Source: Pomphorhynchus laevis (taxonomy: Eukaryota > Acanthocephala > Palaeacanthocephala > Echinorhynchida > Pomphorhynchidae). From it: 64,000 bases of DNA. How positions within the stretch are numbered: the first letter of the stretch is position 1; each line of letters opens with the position of its first letter. The notes beneath the pieces are model-generated. The model was not told the DNA's origin and did no database searches. It saw only the letters and a list, made by a program, of their open reading frames with translations. The stretch covers positions 62,001-126,000 of the forward strand of contig WNNJ02000238.1 in assembly GCA_012934845.2 (NCBI GenBank). Direction: 5' to 3'. The position numbers and the translations under genes were made by a program. Of this stretch, positions 41,334 to 54,192 are shown piece by piece.

Positions 41334-44169
41334 TTATTGTATTATTCTAATATTCTTGTTGACACCTGTTTTCGTCTTTATGTATTAGTGCATGTCTAAC
41401 CGCGCCTTCTGTTGTATCGTTTCGCTTGATATCCGCTCTTCGATTGTTAACACGAATGCTTAGAGAGTTGGATGTCTCACCAACATATTGTTTATCACAC
41501 TGCTTACAGGATGCGATGTAAACACAGTTTCTCGTCTTGCAGTCGGATTTATGTGAGAGTCGATATTCAAGTTTTGTTTCATTGCTTCGAAACGTCTTTG
41601 TCTCATTTATCAATGCGCAACATTTACACCTCGCTCTTTTACATGGTGCACATTTGTTATGTTGTTCGTCTCTCAGTTCACCAGATTCTTTGGATATGTT
41701 GAATTTAAATCGAACGAGCATCTTCTTAAGCGTCTGATGAATTTTAAAGTATACTATTGGTTGCTTACCATGCGTTTTACACATCTTAAACGCATCTACC
41801 ATTCTTCTACTTAATGATGCTAGGGCTGGGTGGTATGTTGTCACACATGCAGCCTTTATCGGTCTTTTGGGTTGTGCTGATAAAAGCTCTGTCCTTGATA
41901 CTGTCGCGAATTTATCCATGATTTTGTCGATCCATCGCCTTTTATATCCTCGCTCGAGTAGGTCTGTTGTTAATTGTGATAACGCATTGTACCTAGAGTG
42001 TTGGGTACTAGAAACCTTGATTATTTGCCGTATTTCACTATACACCATTCCTCGTTTCGTCGATTGACTATGGGCACTAGTTGAGTGTAAATACATTGGT
42101 GCTGATTGGGGTTTACGGTAGCACCTCGTTGAGAATACATCTCCTGTACTAGCTTTTAGTACAACTAAAAGCTAGTTGTACTTAGCTTTTCGATTGTAAC
42201 GTCAAGGAAGTTCACAGGATACTCTAGGTTGCATGTAAATTTCATTTGTCCGTCGTTTAGTTGCTTCAAGAAGGACTGCATTGCATCTTCACTACCATCC
42301 CATATGCAAAATACATCGTCGATATACCGCATCCATGAATGCGGCTTCACTACTGAGTTGCTTATTAGTTCTTCTTCGTACATGCCCATATACAGTATCG
42401 CATAACATGGTGCTAGGGATGTGTACCCATGACAGTACCTTTAAGTTGAATATAACATTGCTCATTGAACTCCACAACATTTCTGCGTAGTAACAATTCC
42501 GTAGCTTTCATTATAAAATCCGCTTCATCACTATCTAAAGCCGCTGTTGCTCTGTAAATTGCTTTCATATCGTCTTCATGAGGTATGTTTGGATATAGAG
42601 ACTCGACATCTAGCGTGAAGATATTTGCATTCGACGGGATTGTATCTTTGATCTGGTTAAATTTCCTCAGATAATCGTCCGTACTTTCTAAATGGGCCGA
42701 CACATTCGCTATCAACGGCTTTAGTTTGCTATGGACATATCGCGAAAGTCTTTCCGTTGGTGTACCGAGGCAGCTCACAATTGGTCTCCCAAGACAGGGA
42801 ATAACCATGTTGTGGATTTTCGGGAGCATGTAAAAATATCCAGGTTTGTTTAAGCTGTTAATCATATGGGTGCATTCTTTAGTGGTTATGACACCCTTTT
42901 TTACATACCTTACTACCAGTTCTTCAGCATCTTCGCTGATATTAATAATATCCTCCTTATCGAATTTTCCATAAGTATCAATGTTTAAATGTCGTTGCGC
43001 TTCATCAGTATAATCATTTTCAGACCAAATAACGACTTTTTCCCTTTATCAGCTTGCTTTATTACGATCCCTTTTCTCTTACGAAGTCTTTGAAGTGCGT
43101 CGTGAAGGTGTTTGGGAATATTGCTGAAATATCGATAGTTTGGATGTATTGGTGCGAATTCGTCAAATAACCGTTGCCCCATTTTGTTTGTAGCTTGCAA
43201 TCTCGCTGCCTTTACTTTTTGATCGTTAAAGCAATTTATACAGGTTCGACGTATGTTGTCTAATAATAGGCATCGACCGAATTCTCTTGGCATGCTATTA
43301 AAGTTTAAACCTAAGGCTAACGCCATCATTTCGTCTTGAGTGAATTCCTCTTTCGTCATATTTACTACGAACTTCTCTGGGTTCAACACTAGATTGGATG
43401 TATTCTTGCTAGAATTTCGAAATCGCATAAATCGTCTGTTTGGATGGTGTGATATCTGTATCAGTTCTTCATGTGCTACGTGTTTACCAGTAAGTTTCGA
43501 CAATTTACGACACTTCTTTGAGATAAGACGGGCAAATAAATGTTCATTGTCTTGTCCATTTGTTTCATTGTACAATCGGTCATAATAGTCACGTATCGCC
43601 CTAGTTAAATCAATGCCTGCACGATGCAGGATTCTCGAACATTTGAGCTCCAACTTATTCACTAGTGGTGTAGGTGCATTTACATTTTTAGTAACATGCA
43701 GTCGCTTTTTCAATTTCAAGCCGTTCGGTATAACATTATGGTTAATGCATCCTGAGAGAAATTGCATGTGTGCAAGTGATATTGTGCGTTGTAGACCTTG
43801 TGTCACCCGCAGGGTCTGTGAAGAGACTCGTTCATACATAGTTTGGTTGAGTTCAAGCTACGTGCCTGGATCCATAAGGATACGATTATATAATTAAATT
43901 AAGTGTAGAAAACAGGCAAATACACTTATAATTTATTTAAACGTTTCGTCCTTTATAGGGACTTCGTCAGTATATCTAGAAAACACAAAATCATAATCAC
44001 AATGCAAAAAATGTAGAAAAAGCGAATTATTATTCGTTACGTGAGGTATTGGCACTTTAATGGAGGTGCAGCTGTAAGCCTGTAAGGAGCATCTGCCATT
44101 ATTTGTGCTATCCATTTCATTTCCGCTCCTTTTCGATATTTGTCACAATTAAAATCCTTTTCAATTATT
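41334..44169 (-). mobile_element. Penelope-like element, complete but broken (copy b)
   Basis: Minus strand order: leader with hammerhead motif (43942-43970), N-terminal ORF 42985-43839, RT part 1 (42413-42865: FYMLPKIHN, NIFTLDVESLYPNIPH, GTVMGTHP), RT part 2 (42165-42389: HSWMRYIDDVFCIW), connection and GIY-YIG endonuclease (41347-42096: CAPCKRARCKCC, then CVYIASCKQCDKQYVGETSN). This is a canonical PLE with C-terminal GIY-YIG. About three breaks. The 5' 1287 bp are practically identical to 33266-34552. Confidence 0.85.
43942..43970 (-). ncRNA. PLE hammerhead motif, classical order (copy b)
   Basis: Identical to 34325-34353: CTGACGA, stem II GTCC/GGAC, GAAACG on the minus strand. Confidence 0.55.
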
Positions 44170-44402
44170 GTATAATTGTAATATTCTTGTTGACACCTGT
44201 TTTCGTCTTTATGTATTAGTGCATGTCTAACCGCGCTTTTGTTGCATCGTTTCGCTCGATATCCGCTCTTCGATTTTTAACACAAATGCTTAGAGAGTTG
44301 GATGTCTCACCAACATATTGTTTATCACACTGCTTACAGGATGCGATGTAAACACAGTTTCTCGTCTTGCAGTCGGATATATATATATATATATATATAT
44401 AA
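44170..44402 (-). mobile_element. 3' end of the preceding PLE copy (copy a) and (AT)n
   Basis: Repeats 41334-41560 (end of the GIY-YIG domain and the PLE 3' terminus), directly upstream, on the minus strand, of copy b: a head-to-tail PLE array. It stops in an (AT)n run at about 44379-44402. Confidence 0.85.
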
Positions 44403-44574
44403 TTATTTAAACAATTTAATTATTAAGCAACAGTGATAATGAATGATTTTTAAAAGAAGAACTTGTTTCGGCTGGTGCATTATTCACTTACTAGAGCTTA
44501 CTACCATTTCCACGCACTTTGATTTTTATTTTTATACCACATTTCTGGGACGGAAGAATTTTACATTGATTTTA
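44403..44574. other. Short spacer
   Basis: Nothing recognisable. Confidence 0.5.
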
Positions 44575-44795
44575 CAAAGTTTACTGCTTTTTTGTTAATG
44601 ATCCTTTTAGTTCAGACATAAGTTGCGCTGTCCAATACAGTTCTTTTCGTCTCGTTTCCTTTATATCCAATAATTCATCTTCAATAATTGTTAATCTGAA
44701 TTTATGGTCTGGATTTTCTTGAATATGTGTCACCGCGGCATCACAGCTTTGCTTCTTTGTTTTTATCTGCGAGCGTCTAAGATTCATGCGCTTGT
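44575..44795 (-). pseudogene. PLE GIY-YIG endonuclease C-terminal fragment
   Basis: Minus frame: RMNLRRSQIKTKKQSCDAAV, THIQENPDHKF, ETRRKELYWTAQL. This corresponds to the second half of the PLE GIY-YIG domain (R...HR...H....Y...E..YW). It is a different PLE family from copies a-c. Confidence 0.6.
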
Positions 44796-44799
44796 GCAT

Positions 44800-45565
44800 G
44801 AATCTTATTCTTTCTGAAGCAAGCATAATTCGTTTTGATCAAGGAAACTGCGATCGTCCTACGTATGCTTGTCATGTTATCCGCATACGATTGCAAATTA
44901 GAGTTGGACATCAATGCAGCAAATTTTTTCAGCAGTCCGCTAGCTGATTTCCTTGCGCTACCAAAAACTGAGAAGATAAGGGGGATGGATGTACCTCTTT
45001 TAATAATGGATACTCTATCCACGTTTTCGCTTTCTTCCGATTCTCATTAAAAGCGTAAACATTTGAAGGGACTCTCTGAGCATACGATGGAGCAAATACA
45101 TTAAATATTGAAACGTCCATTAAAAACCGCTCCCATCTATTGTCAAAGATTCCTGTACACACTATATCCAAACTTGCATTCATGTCCCTGCACGTGGTAG
45201 CTGATAAGACACTCCCATCCATGACAGGGATCAGACTGGGTTCAATGCAGACATTGTCAAATACGCTTTTCATCGTGGTGGCTAATAAATTTCTGATGAT
45301 GTTATGTCGAACAATTGTAAGATCCCCATGTCTGCACGAGAGTGAATGCAAAACATTAATGGATTCTCCACAAACACAATACAAAGCAAAATTCACTGGT
45401 GTCCATCCAAAAGGCATAGCTAATGCATCCAGAAATTCGACCGGACTGAGATGGATCCTTTGGAATTAAGCGGACGCATTTTGAGTTAGGAAGGCGCACC
45501 CATCAATGAAGCATATCTCTGTGCACACTTTTGAACCGATTTCATTTTTAGCTCTAATGTCGCCC
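44800..45565 (-). pseudogene. RLE-type retroelement C-terminal fragment
   Basis: Minus strand: SPVEFLDALAMPFGWTP (about 45420-45450), YCVCGESINVLHSLSCRHGD, IVRHNIIRNLLATTM, ASLDIVCTG, RFLMDVSIF, then in another frame VSIIKRGTSIPLIFSVFG to about 44810. Same order of motifs as 34678-35320. One clear frame shift near 45030. Confidence 0.7.
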
Positions 45566-45609
45566 GTTTGTTTTCAACGTACTTTCTATTCGCTACGGAT
45601 TTCCCTTAG

Positions 45610-45712
45610 CATCATTGATTGGGCCTTATAATAATTGGGTCTTATAATAATTGGGCCTGATAATAATTACGCCTTAATAATAATTGGGCCTTATAATAAC
45701 AATTATTTATTA
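45610..45712. repeat. Short minisatellite
   Basis: Four to five units of ATTGGGCCTTATAATA (about 16-19 bp) with small changes. Confidence 0.8.
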
Positions 45713-46049
45713 TCAAGGTGATACCTGACGTCTACTTATTGAAACATTGACGGGCTACTGCTGCTAATAGAACACTAATTGGTAAATTACCTGTATTTCT
45801 CTAGAACTCTTTCTGATCTACAGTAAATTGCGTGGAGTGAACTTTCATACAACGGAGATCACCTATTAATCTCGATGTTAACATCATTTCGTATAGTTTT
45901 GATACTTTACAAGACATATTTTAACACGACATGATAGACGACTTGAATCCATCAATTAATAGAATAATAACAGATCTATCTGGCATTAAGTATATTCCAA
46001 GAAATCCATGCTTTTCTGTACTGAATTCGATTAATCGCACAGCTTGCTC
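45713..46049. other. Spacer
   Basis: No gene recognised. Confidence 0.5.
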
Positions 46050-46330
46050 ATGCTAAACATTTTTCATGCTGAACGCATTAAAAATGCAAGCATCAATTTG
46101 AGTTCTCTCCGTCCTATCGCCAAAAAATCCATTAAATGAAATATCTAATCTTGCTTCTCTGTCGGTATTCGTTGTCTGCTCCGCGAGTGTGACATGTGTG
46201 GGAACGGGCCTAAGAACTGGTATAATCTGTACATACGAACATATCTCAGTGAGTGAATTGGCTAGGAGATCCCGTACCATATAATGTCGCATTGATGGAA
46301 GTCCGCTTAGAGGACATGAAGTCGAGTGTG
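46050..46330 (-). pseudogene. RLE-type retroelement fragment
   Basis: Minus frame SMRHYMVRDLLANSLTEIC, ARLDISFNG, RTQIDACIFN: the Cys/His-to-nuclease part of the RLE family only. Confidence 0.65.
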
Positions 46331-46807
46331 CAAGTTAGTTTTGCATGCTGCACTGACAATCTTTCTAATCAAATCTTTCAACAGTATTCAAACTTGTAAT
46401 ATTATAGCATAATCAAATGCTAAACATGTATACATTTTTCCGACGAAATGGTTACTTACTTTAAAGTAAAATCTTTTTATTTTTGTCCTCAGTCTTTACT
46501 TTGCAATGTTTGAGGACAAAATCATCGCATGTAACGATAAACGATTTATGTGCAGTGTGTAGATAAGAAGTGCCTCGCATTTTGAAAGTTCGATATCTAA
46601 ATCTCATTATGGTATCAAGGGGAAATTCACATGCAAAAGTTAACGTAACGTATTCATGTGTAAATGTGTGTTTCATTTTTGGAGCGTAATAACTGCTTGA
46701 AGGCAAATTATTTTGGCAAGTGCCTCTAAATGTATACGTGACTCTGTATTTTAAGTGAATGCATGAGTTATACTCTCCAAAATTTATTTATTATAAGTTT
46801 AATCATT
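46331..46807. other. AT-rich spacer
   Basis: One 81-codon minus frame (46461-46706) of no recognisable family; otherwise nothing. Confidence 0.45.
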
Positions 46808-47345
46808 TAACACAAATTAAAATTTTCATTGTATTTAACAGTTGCTTTCTTTAAAATGATGATTTTGACGGAAATTGGATTTAACAAATTTTAAATACTG
46901 ACAGAAAATAACCTGATTGCTAATTTTGTATTAAAATCAGTCTTTGAAATTGCGTTCTCATTAATATAGTAATTTTAATGTCATTAGAACAAACAACAAT
47001 TATTTAATGGTTTTGAAATTTAATTTATGATTTGTAATTTTTGATAGCACCCAAAGCGTCATTTGCAAAATACAATCGCAAACATTATAATCGTGTAACA
47101 TGTTCGATTGATATTGCTGCTGTATCAATAGATGCCGTTATTTTTAAGCCATAGATGAATGCTTCATAATTTTTGACTGTGGAATTTTATGTTAAACATA
47201 AAAGTAAAATCATTTTTATTAACGTCAATTCTTCAGTGTATTATCTAATTTCGAACTTTATAAATACGAGAATTTCCGAAACAACTTTACAACCTTTATT
47301 CACTGCGCATTTACATTTGCTGTTTATCGTTTTCGATGACGTATG
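46808..47345 (+). repeat. Dispersed non-coding repeat, uninterrupted copy
   Basis: About 540 bp, whose two halves match 25637-25926 and 29530-29770. No coding potential; no terminal repeats seen. It may be a MITE- or SINE-like element or an old segmental repeat. Confidence 0.8.
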
Positions 47346-48050
47346 CTGCACAACGCCTTGAATTGTGAAATGTGATTTGTAATTGAAAATCAAGGAAAAA
47401 TTGATAAGAGATTGCAAAAACTACATTTATAAAATGCAGTTTCATAAATTGAGAAGCTAATTCGTTTTTATCCATTTTATCAGAGTACTATTGTTAACTG
47501 TGTAATTTAGTTAAAAACATTTGAACGCTTGCGTAAACTCAGAGTGTGCATATTTTCGAAAAGAAGTGTAAAATGTACAACTCCAGTGCGTATATATTCT
47601 CACGCATCTACCAGCTTTGAAATTAACCAAATTTTTAGTTGTCTACATAATTAGGTGACTAACAATGGAATCAAATGACATTTTGAGGTTTGAAACTCTT
47701 GCCGAATACATTCAGATAATTTTATATTTAGATAATATTTTACATTCAGATAATTTTATATTTAAGTTTATTTCTGCGAATAATGAAATTAAAGTTTGAA
47801 ATTAATTGTTTTTTTTTACTTGTGTTTGTAATTTTATATCTTACTGATACAGTTTTGGTAATTTGATTGAAATTTTCATTAACTTTTAATATGCTGCGTC
47901 TTATACTTTTAAATATGTTTTGCACACCTTAATAGAATGGTAATGTTTTATAAGTTTGTTTTCCGTTTTTTAAGTTTTCTTGTTAGTAGGTGTAAATGCT
48001 TAGTAAACATGTTATGTACACACTAAATAAAAAGCCTTTATCATGCCTAA
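47346..48050. other. AT-rich spacer
   Basis: No gene or element recognised. Confidence 0.55.
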
Positions 48051-49936
48051 GATAAATTGACGATGTCTTGGTTATTTGGCGTGATGACCGAACATCTTTA
48101 ATATATATGATAGAAAACTTTCATGATTTTGAATAGTAAAAATTTACTGCAGAAATGGAATTCCCAACAAAATTGATAGATATATCAGCATGGAATGTTT
48201 TTCATGACATGCCTTTGCTAGAACATGTAGTGTTATAGGCTCTTTGATAGCAAGCAATTCTAAAAAAACCAGGACTGCCACGGATCATCCTGGTATAGAA
48301 GCTTGTGCGCAGTTGAAAATAAAGGCAAATTATAATTTATAAGATCTCTCATACGCATCCCCGGGCGACTATCGATTGGTGATTGTAAGATTCTCAAATA
48401 CTATACAGTTTCGTGGAAACGAGATGACGCATATGGGATGATCCACACACCAGATTTTGTCTGGTGACCCATGAGGAATGTAATATTCCTGCATGGTCTA
48501 AGGATGAATTTCTCTTTATTAAGATAACTTGTTTTTGAGTCATGTGATAAGATCATATCGTCGATATGAGTCCAAGCTTCTACCCCTTTTAACGCGCAAA
48601 GTTAGCAAGTGTATTACCAATCATTTGCGTCCAAAAGGGGGCGCGAGGAATACCGAAAAAAACAGCTTTGAAATGCTAATATTTTCCATTGTTTTCGAGA
48701 GCTGTTTTTATCCAATCAGCGGGGCATAGTAATATTTTGTAAAACATTGATTTAAAATCAATCTTTACATACCATTGTTGCACAGAATGTGTTGGAGAAA
48801 AATCTAATAACGTATTATTAGCTACAGGCCGGAATCTAATAAGAGTGCATCAAGTTCTGATCAGTCCGTGGTAGCATTGATAAATGTCGTCGCATTTATT
48901 TGCGACTATCATTATAGTGGCATATTTGTCTTGTGCCGATGGGATATAGCCGGGCATATTTGGCTTAACTCTATGTTCGAACACTAAGATAGGAATGGCA
49001 GGTGTAAAAGTATTATCAAATGACAAAACATGCTCAGTATCTGCAGCTGCATTGAGCCGAGGTTAATTATTTAAAGTCAATCGTATGATAGATAAATTCA
49101 CAAGGGTGTACCTATCTGCTCTGATAAGTAGTCTATTATTGACTTTCACATTCAAGATACGTTGTACAGTTGCCGGACACAGAGTAGCCAAAAAGCTCAA
49201 TAGAATGCAGATTTTGAATTATTACCCATATCTACCGTAATTGCAGGCATATGCCTTTTTGTGCTGGTCGTCTCGACACACGTAACTGTATCTGTATCTC
49301 ATTCGATACAGCGTTGGCATCGACATAATTCCCACGATAGTATAAACAGAAATAATCAAGTAAATTAGAATTATTTATAGGCCCAGAGCGAAATTCGATA
49401 TGGTAATCACCAACATATTACCCGCCCTTCATAAACCGGCCTGTCATCTGAATTTCATTTGATGGAGATTTTCTCGCGTTGTAGAACATCTTCAATCAAT
49501 CTAGTTGATGGGCAATCGTATCCACAATATATGCTATTCACTTTAAGGAAATCATTAGTATAAAGTAAATTTGCTTGAGATCAAGGCGAGCTAACACCTT
49601 TATCGTCGAGAGTATCAAATAAGTCATCATGATTTTCAAATAAATGATGATTTTTGAACCTTATATTTGCCTAATCAAGAAAATTTAATTGATTGAAGAG
49701 TGTGCAAGCATCATCATGTTGGGTTTGTTGCTCTCCAATAATATCTTGTCTTTTTTGGAACACTTTCCATTGGCGCATAAGTACTATTTTTGGAATAATA
49801 TGCTTTTGTATACAATTCATTAAAGGACCCAACCATTCGAGTAGGTATAATAGTATCAACATCAATTGACTCGTTGCCCTCTTTATACATTTCTTTGACT
49901 CCGTCATTTGTCCTAATGATCGAATAAAAGTGATAC
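48051..49936 (-). mobile_element. RT-bearing fossil, LTR/DIRS-like kin (part 1)
   Basis: Minus strand includes an RT of the LTR/DIRS type: WYVKIDFKSMFYKI, then VFFGIPRAPF and HIDDMILSHD (about 48830-48500). Upstream (minus sense) are coding-like pieces without recognised domain. The element is broken in many places and old. It continues beyond the Naiad insertion at 54553-54890. Family assignment is tentative. Confidence 0.4.
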
Positions 49937-50868
49937 CTAACAAAAATTAAACCATCAAATAAATATAAATATATGGATAAAATTGAATTAATAGAATCCT
50001 TAAATATTTTGATAAATCAAAATTATTTAAAAGTAGGGACATCTATATTTAGACAAGTAAAAGGTGTTCCAATGGGTGGTAATAGTAGCCCAATTATAGC
50101 TGACTTGTTTTTAAGCTTTATAGAATATGAATTTGTTCATAACTGTGTAAAAACTAAATCTAAACAATATAAATATATGAAATATATGTTTCGATACATT
50201 GATGATATATGTGTATTTAATTCTAATAATTTTTATTCAATTAGTGAGCACATTTATCCAGAAAGCCTTATTCTTAACAAAACCAATATTAATGATAAAG
50301 AAGGTGTATATCTAGATATGAACATTAAATTAACATTAACTAAAACTACTATTAATTTATATCGTAAAGATGACATATTTAAATTTACAAGAAACATATT
50401 TTTGCATGAGCATTCATGCATACCATATAATATAAAATATAATACATTAAATAATGAAATTTTAAGAATTGCAACAATATGTAATGATATTGGCTTTCTT
50501 CAAAATCATTTAAATAATTTAATAGATACATATTTTAAACTAGGTTACTATAAAAATAACATCAAGCAGAAAATAGTAAAATATATAAATCAACACAATA
50601 ATATAAAGAATAAATTTAAACTCTTAAGTGGCAAATTTTTATGGATGAATAATAAATAATATACTTTGCATTAGAATAAGATACTAGATAGTTATTTCAG
50701 AGGAAATACATCATTAGCATGTATTTGGCCCCGCTGCTTTGTTGGGTAGAGGAGTTAGGGGCCGAAACCTGATAGCATAGCAGTTCCTCCTGATGACCTC
50801 TAATTCTTATTCTGATACAACGTCTGTTATTTATTAGTCAATTCATAAAAATGACGTTTATTTTAAAT

Positions 50869-50899
<31 letters not shown>

Positions 50900-51037
50900 A
50901 CTTGATTAAAATTATAGAAAATCTAAAAACAATTATTAATTTTATTATTTAATTATTAAATTTTGATTTAGCATTATTATGTTTTGTTTATTTTATAATT
51001 ATATAACAATACGTAGACTCAGTTAGCTGATTTAATT
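49937..51037 (+). mobile_element. Naiad-type PLE, 5'-truncated copy A
   Basis: Equals the last 1.1 kb of copy B (53460-54552): RT C-terminal ORF 49973-50659 (228 codons; GTSIFRQVKGVPMGGNSSPI, FRYIDDICVFN) and the 3' UTR. Only a few differences were seen (for example QNHL against QSHL, and a short T-run indel). It lies directly in front of copy B, head to tail, as PLEs often do. Confidence 0.85.
50670..50816 (+). ncRNA. Structured 3' terminus of Naiad-type PLE with hammerhead-like boxes (copy A)
   Basis: AGAATAAGA (50673-50681) pairs with TCTTATTCT (50805-50813). Inside are GGTAGAGGA (50745-50753), GGGGCCGAAACC (50758-50769) and TCCTCCTGATGACCTC (50785-50800). GAGGA/TCCTC could be stem I, ACC/GGT stem III, and TTAGGGG/CCTCTAA stem II, but two extra C lie before GAAA. 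The strand order (C-A-B) is the same cyclic order as in the two tandem repeats. Weaker than those because of the CC. Confidence 0.4.
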
Positions 51038-51468
51038 TGTTCTACTGACATGTTATTATTGACCTGTGGACTTTGTTTTCCCGGTAATATGACCTCTGTC
51101 AGAAATACTGAAACTATGTATTATTGGTTACGACTTTACTATTATTTTTTCTTATTTTCAAACAAGCATGAATTATTAATTCTTAAAAAAGGGAGAAGTT
51201 TGCATCCCAAGGTGTTTACACTTTAAAATGTAAACTGCTTCACGTGATCACGTTTAAGAGACCAGGTAATGGCCAATAGCTAGGTCGCGTAGCGCGTGGA
51301 GTGAAGGTGGTAGATCTTTATAGATCTTGTTCCAGCCTGCAACCGCCTTAAGCAGGGCAGCCCCCTGTCAGATGCTGCTGGATGGCCCGTTGTAAGTTTA
51401 GTCTGAGTCAACTAAACTAGGTGGCGACACCGAAAAAGCAAAGTTAAAAATTATGACTTAAAAGTTAC

Positions 51469-52077
51469 ATGTACTCAACAATATTGGAAAAATACGTAAG
51501 TACTAATGATTTCAATTTTAGATCTTTTAAATGTAACAGAAAAAATTGTATAGTTTGTGATGTTATAAATAATAATAATTGTATCGTAAGTAATACGACA
51601 AACAAATGTTTTTCATTAAATATTAATAATAATTGTAACTGCAATACCGCAGGTGTAGTGTATCTAATACAATGCACATGTGGATTGCAATATATAGGAA
51701 AAACATATCAAATGTTAAAAACTAGGTTTAGGCAACACATATATAATATACAGCATAATAGTCAAACTATATTTCATAAACATATGAGATTAATAGGACA
51801 TGATATTAAAAACTGTAAATTATTTATTTTAGAACAAATTATCGAAGAAAACATTTCAATATTAAATCAAAAACTATTAGAAAATGAAGATTTTGGATTA
51901 AAACGCTTAATTCCATGTACCCATTAGGATTGAATGACGTGGTACAAGGAATTGGCAGAAGTAGTATAATACATAATAAACAACTATATTATAATAATCC
52001 GGTTAAACGCAAACCAAGAAGTAATGGTGATAAAAGGAATAGGAAAAATAGAGTTAAAAATATTAAAATGATATGTA
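51469..52077 (+). pseudogene. Naiad-type PLE, N-terminal GIY-YIG endonuclease part
   Basis: Open 51469-51927: Cys-rich KCNRKNCIVCDVI, then GVVYLIQCTCGLQYIGKTYQ (GIY-YIG core) and RFRQHIYNI, HMRLIGHD, ending IPCTH. The neighbouring frame continues with PLGLNDVVQGIGRSSIIHN and a basic tail to about 52077; the PLGLND block normally follows directly, so there is a shift near 51915. It would nick target DNA. Confidence 0.75.
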
Positions 52078-54182
52078 TATAAATGAACAATTAGAAATAT
52101 TAAAACAACTTTTAAGTGATAATAAGCTAAAATATCATTATGTTAATATAAGAAGTTTTTCTAAAGATATCATATGTTCAATAAATCAAAAATTAATTAA
52201 CGACTATGATAGGCTAAGTTGTATAATAGACAGTTATTGTAATACAAAATACTATAATCGTACAATAAATGTAAATAATAACAATAGAAAATATACATTA
52301 ACCATAAACTTCATTAATAAATGTATAGATAACATAAATATAGCCGGACTTTTAAATAATTCTAAAAGTAAAGAAATAATAGGGTCAGATTTAAGTAAAT
52401 ATATTCCTAAAATAAGGTATAAACTCCTACCACCATTAGGACGAAAAATTTGTAATTATAATAAAGAATTAAAATCAATATGTAACGATAATATTAGAAA
52501 CATAATGGAAACAGAATGCAATTGTAAAAGTCTTAGTTTTGATAAAATAAATGAACATATATGTACCCATAATCTAGAATTAATTGAAAATTGTGAATTA
52601 AGAAAGCTGCTATCGAAAGGGTATAAATATAGATTAAATAACAACAACGACAAAAATAAAATATACAGTTCGTTATATAATAACTTAAATGATTACTTTA
52701 GTAAGCTGATTAATAGTGAAAGCTCGAATATATCTAAGATAAAAATTTGGAAAGATTATATATTTGATAAAATTAAAAATAAAATGAAAATAACAAACAA
52801 TTATAAAAGGAAAGATAAAATTAATAAAGATATGTATAAAGAACTTACTAAATTAAAGGATAACTATATAATAACAACTATTGATAAAGCTAGTAATAAC
52901 TTTGTCTTCATATGCAAAAAGCTTTATTATGATATACTAATGAAAGAGGTTAATTCTAATGATTTAAATGTAAATCCAGCATATGAATGTAGTGAGTTGA
53001 GTTTAGAAACAATTATTACAAGTCACTGTTCTATAATGGATAAAAAGGGTATAAAGGTTGAATTAGATAATAAAACTATACCTATATTATATTGGAATCC
53101 AAAATTACATAAAAATCCAAATAAAACCTAGGTTCATATGTAGTGCGTTTAAATGTACATTAAAACAACTTTCTGTTTATATGAATAAAATACTTAAAGT
53201 AATTAAAGCACATTTTAGAAAATATTGCAAGATAATCGAAATTAATACTGGTATAAAACACTATTTCAGTATTAATTCTACAAAAGAATTTTTAGAACAG
53301 ACAAAAAGAATAAATTTTCAAAATATAAATACATACGATTTTAGTACGCTTTATACAAATCTAGATTTAGTAGATATTAAAGAAGCGTTAGTAAAATTAA
53401 TTAATCTTATATTCGGAAAAGGATATACATATATATGTTATAATAATTATAACGCCTATCTAACAAAAATTAAACCATCAAATAAATATAAATATATGGA
53501 TAAAATTGAATTAATAGAATCCTTAAATATTTTGATAAATCAAAATTATTTAAAAGTAGGGACATCTATATTTAGACAAGTAAAAGGTGTTCCAATGGGT
53601 GGTAATAGTAGCCCAATTATAGCTGACTTGTTTTTAAGCTTTATAGAATATGAATTTGTTCATAACTGTGTAAAAACTAAATCTAAACAATATAAATATA
53701 TGAAATATATGTTTCGATACATTGATGATATATGTGTATTTAATTCTAATAATTTTTATTCAATTAGTGAGCACATTTATCCAGAAAGCCTTATTCTTAA
53801 CAAAACCAATATTAATGATAAAGAAGGTGTATATCTAGATATGAACATTAAATTAACATTAACTAAAACTACTATTAATTTATATCGTAAAGATGACATA
53901 TTTAAATTTACAAGAAACATATTTTTGCATGAGCATTCATGCATACCATATAATATAAAATATAATACATTAAATAATGAAATTTTAAGAATTGCAACAA
54001 TATGTAATGATATTGGCTTTCTTCAGAGTCATTTAAATAATTTAATAGATACATATTTTAAACTAGGTTACTATAAAAATAACATCAAGCAGAAAATAGT
54101 AAAATATATAAATCAACACAATAATATAAAGAATAAATTTAAACTCTTAAGTGGCAAATTTTTATGGATGAATAATAAATAA
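52073..54182 (+). pseudogene. Naiad-type PLE, RT part (two frames)
   Basis: Frame 52073-53131 carries the long N-terminal region (352 codons) with KLKDNYIITTIDKASNNFVF and ILYWNPKLHKNP, both pre-RT PLE motifs. Frame 53181-54182 carries the RT core: YDFSTLYTNLD (A), VKGVPMGGNSSPIIADLF (B), FRYIDDICVFN (C), LDMNI and the C-terminal helix region, ending at the stop at 54180. A shift near 53128-53135 separates them. Without it and the shift in the endonuclease part the element would look recent, as both copies are almost the same. Confidence 0.8.
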
Positions 54183-54192
54183 TATACTTTGC

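Noticed and set aside
45610-45712. Minisatellite as a CRISPR array
   Set aside because: Units are 16-19 bp without unique spacers, in a eukaryotic context.
51240-51440. GC-rich stretch before the Naiad GIY-YIG frame as a tRNA or snRNA gene
   Set aside because: No cloverleaf, A/B box or Sm-site pattern could be fitted; most likely a structured element leader.
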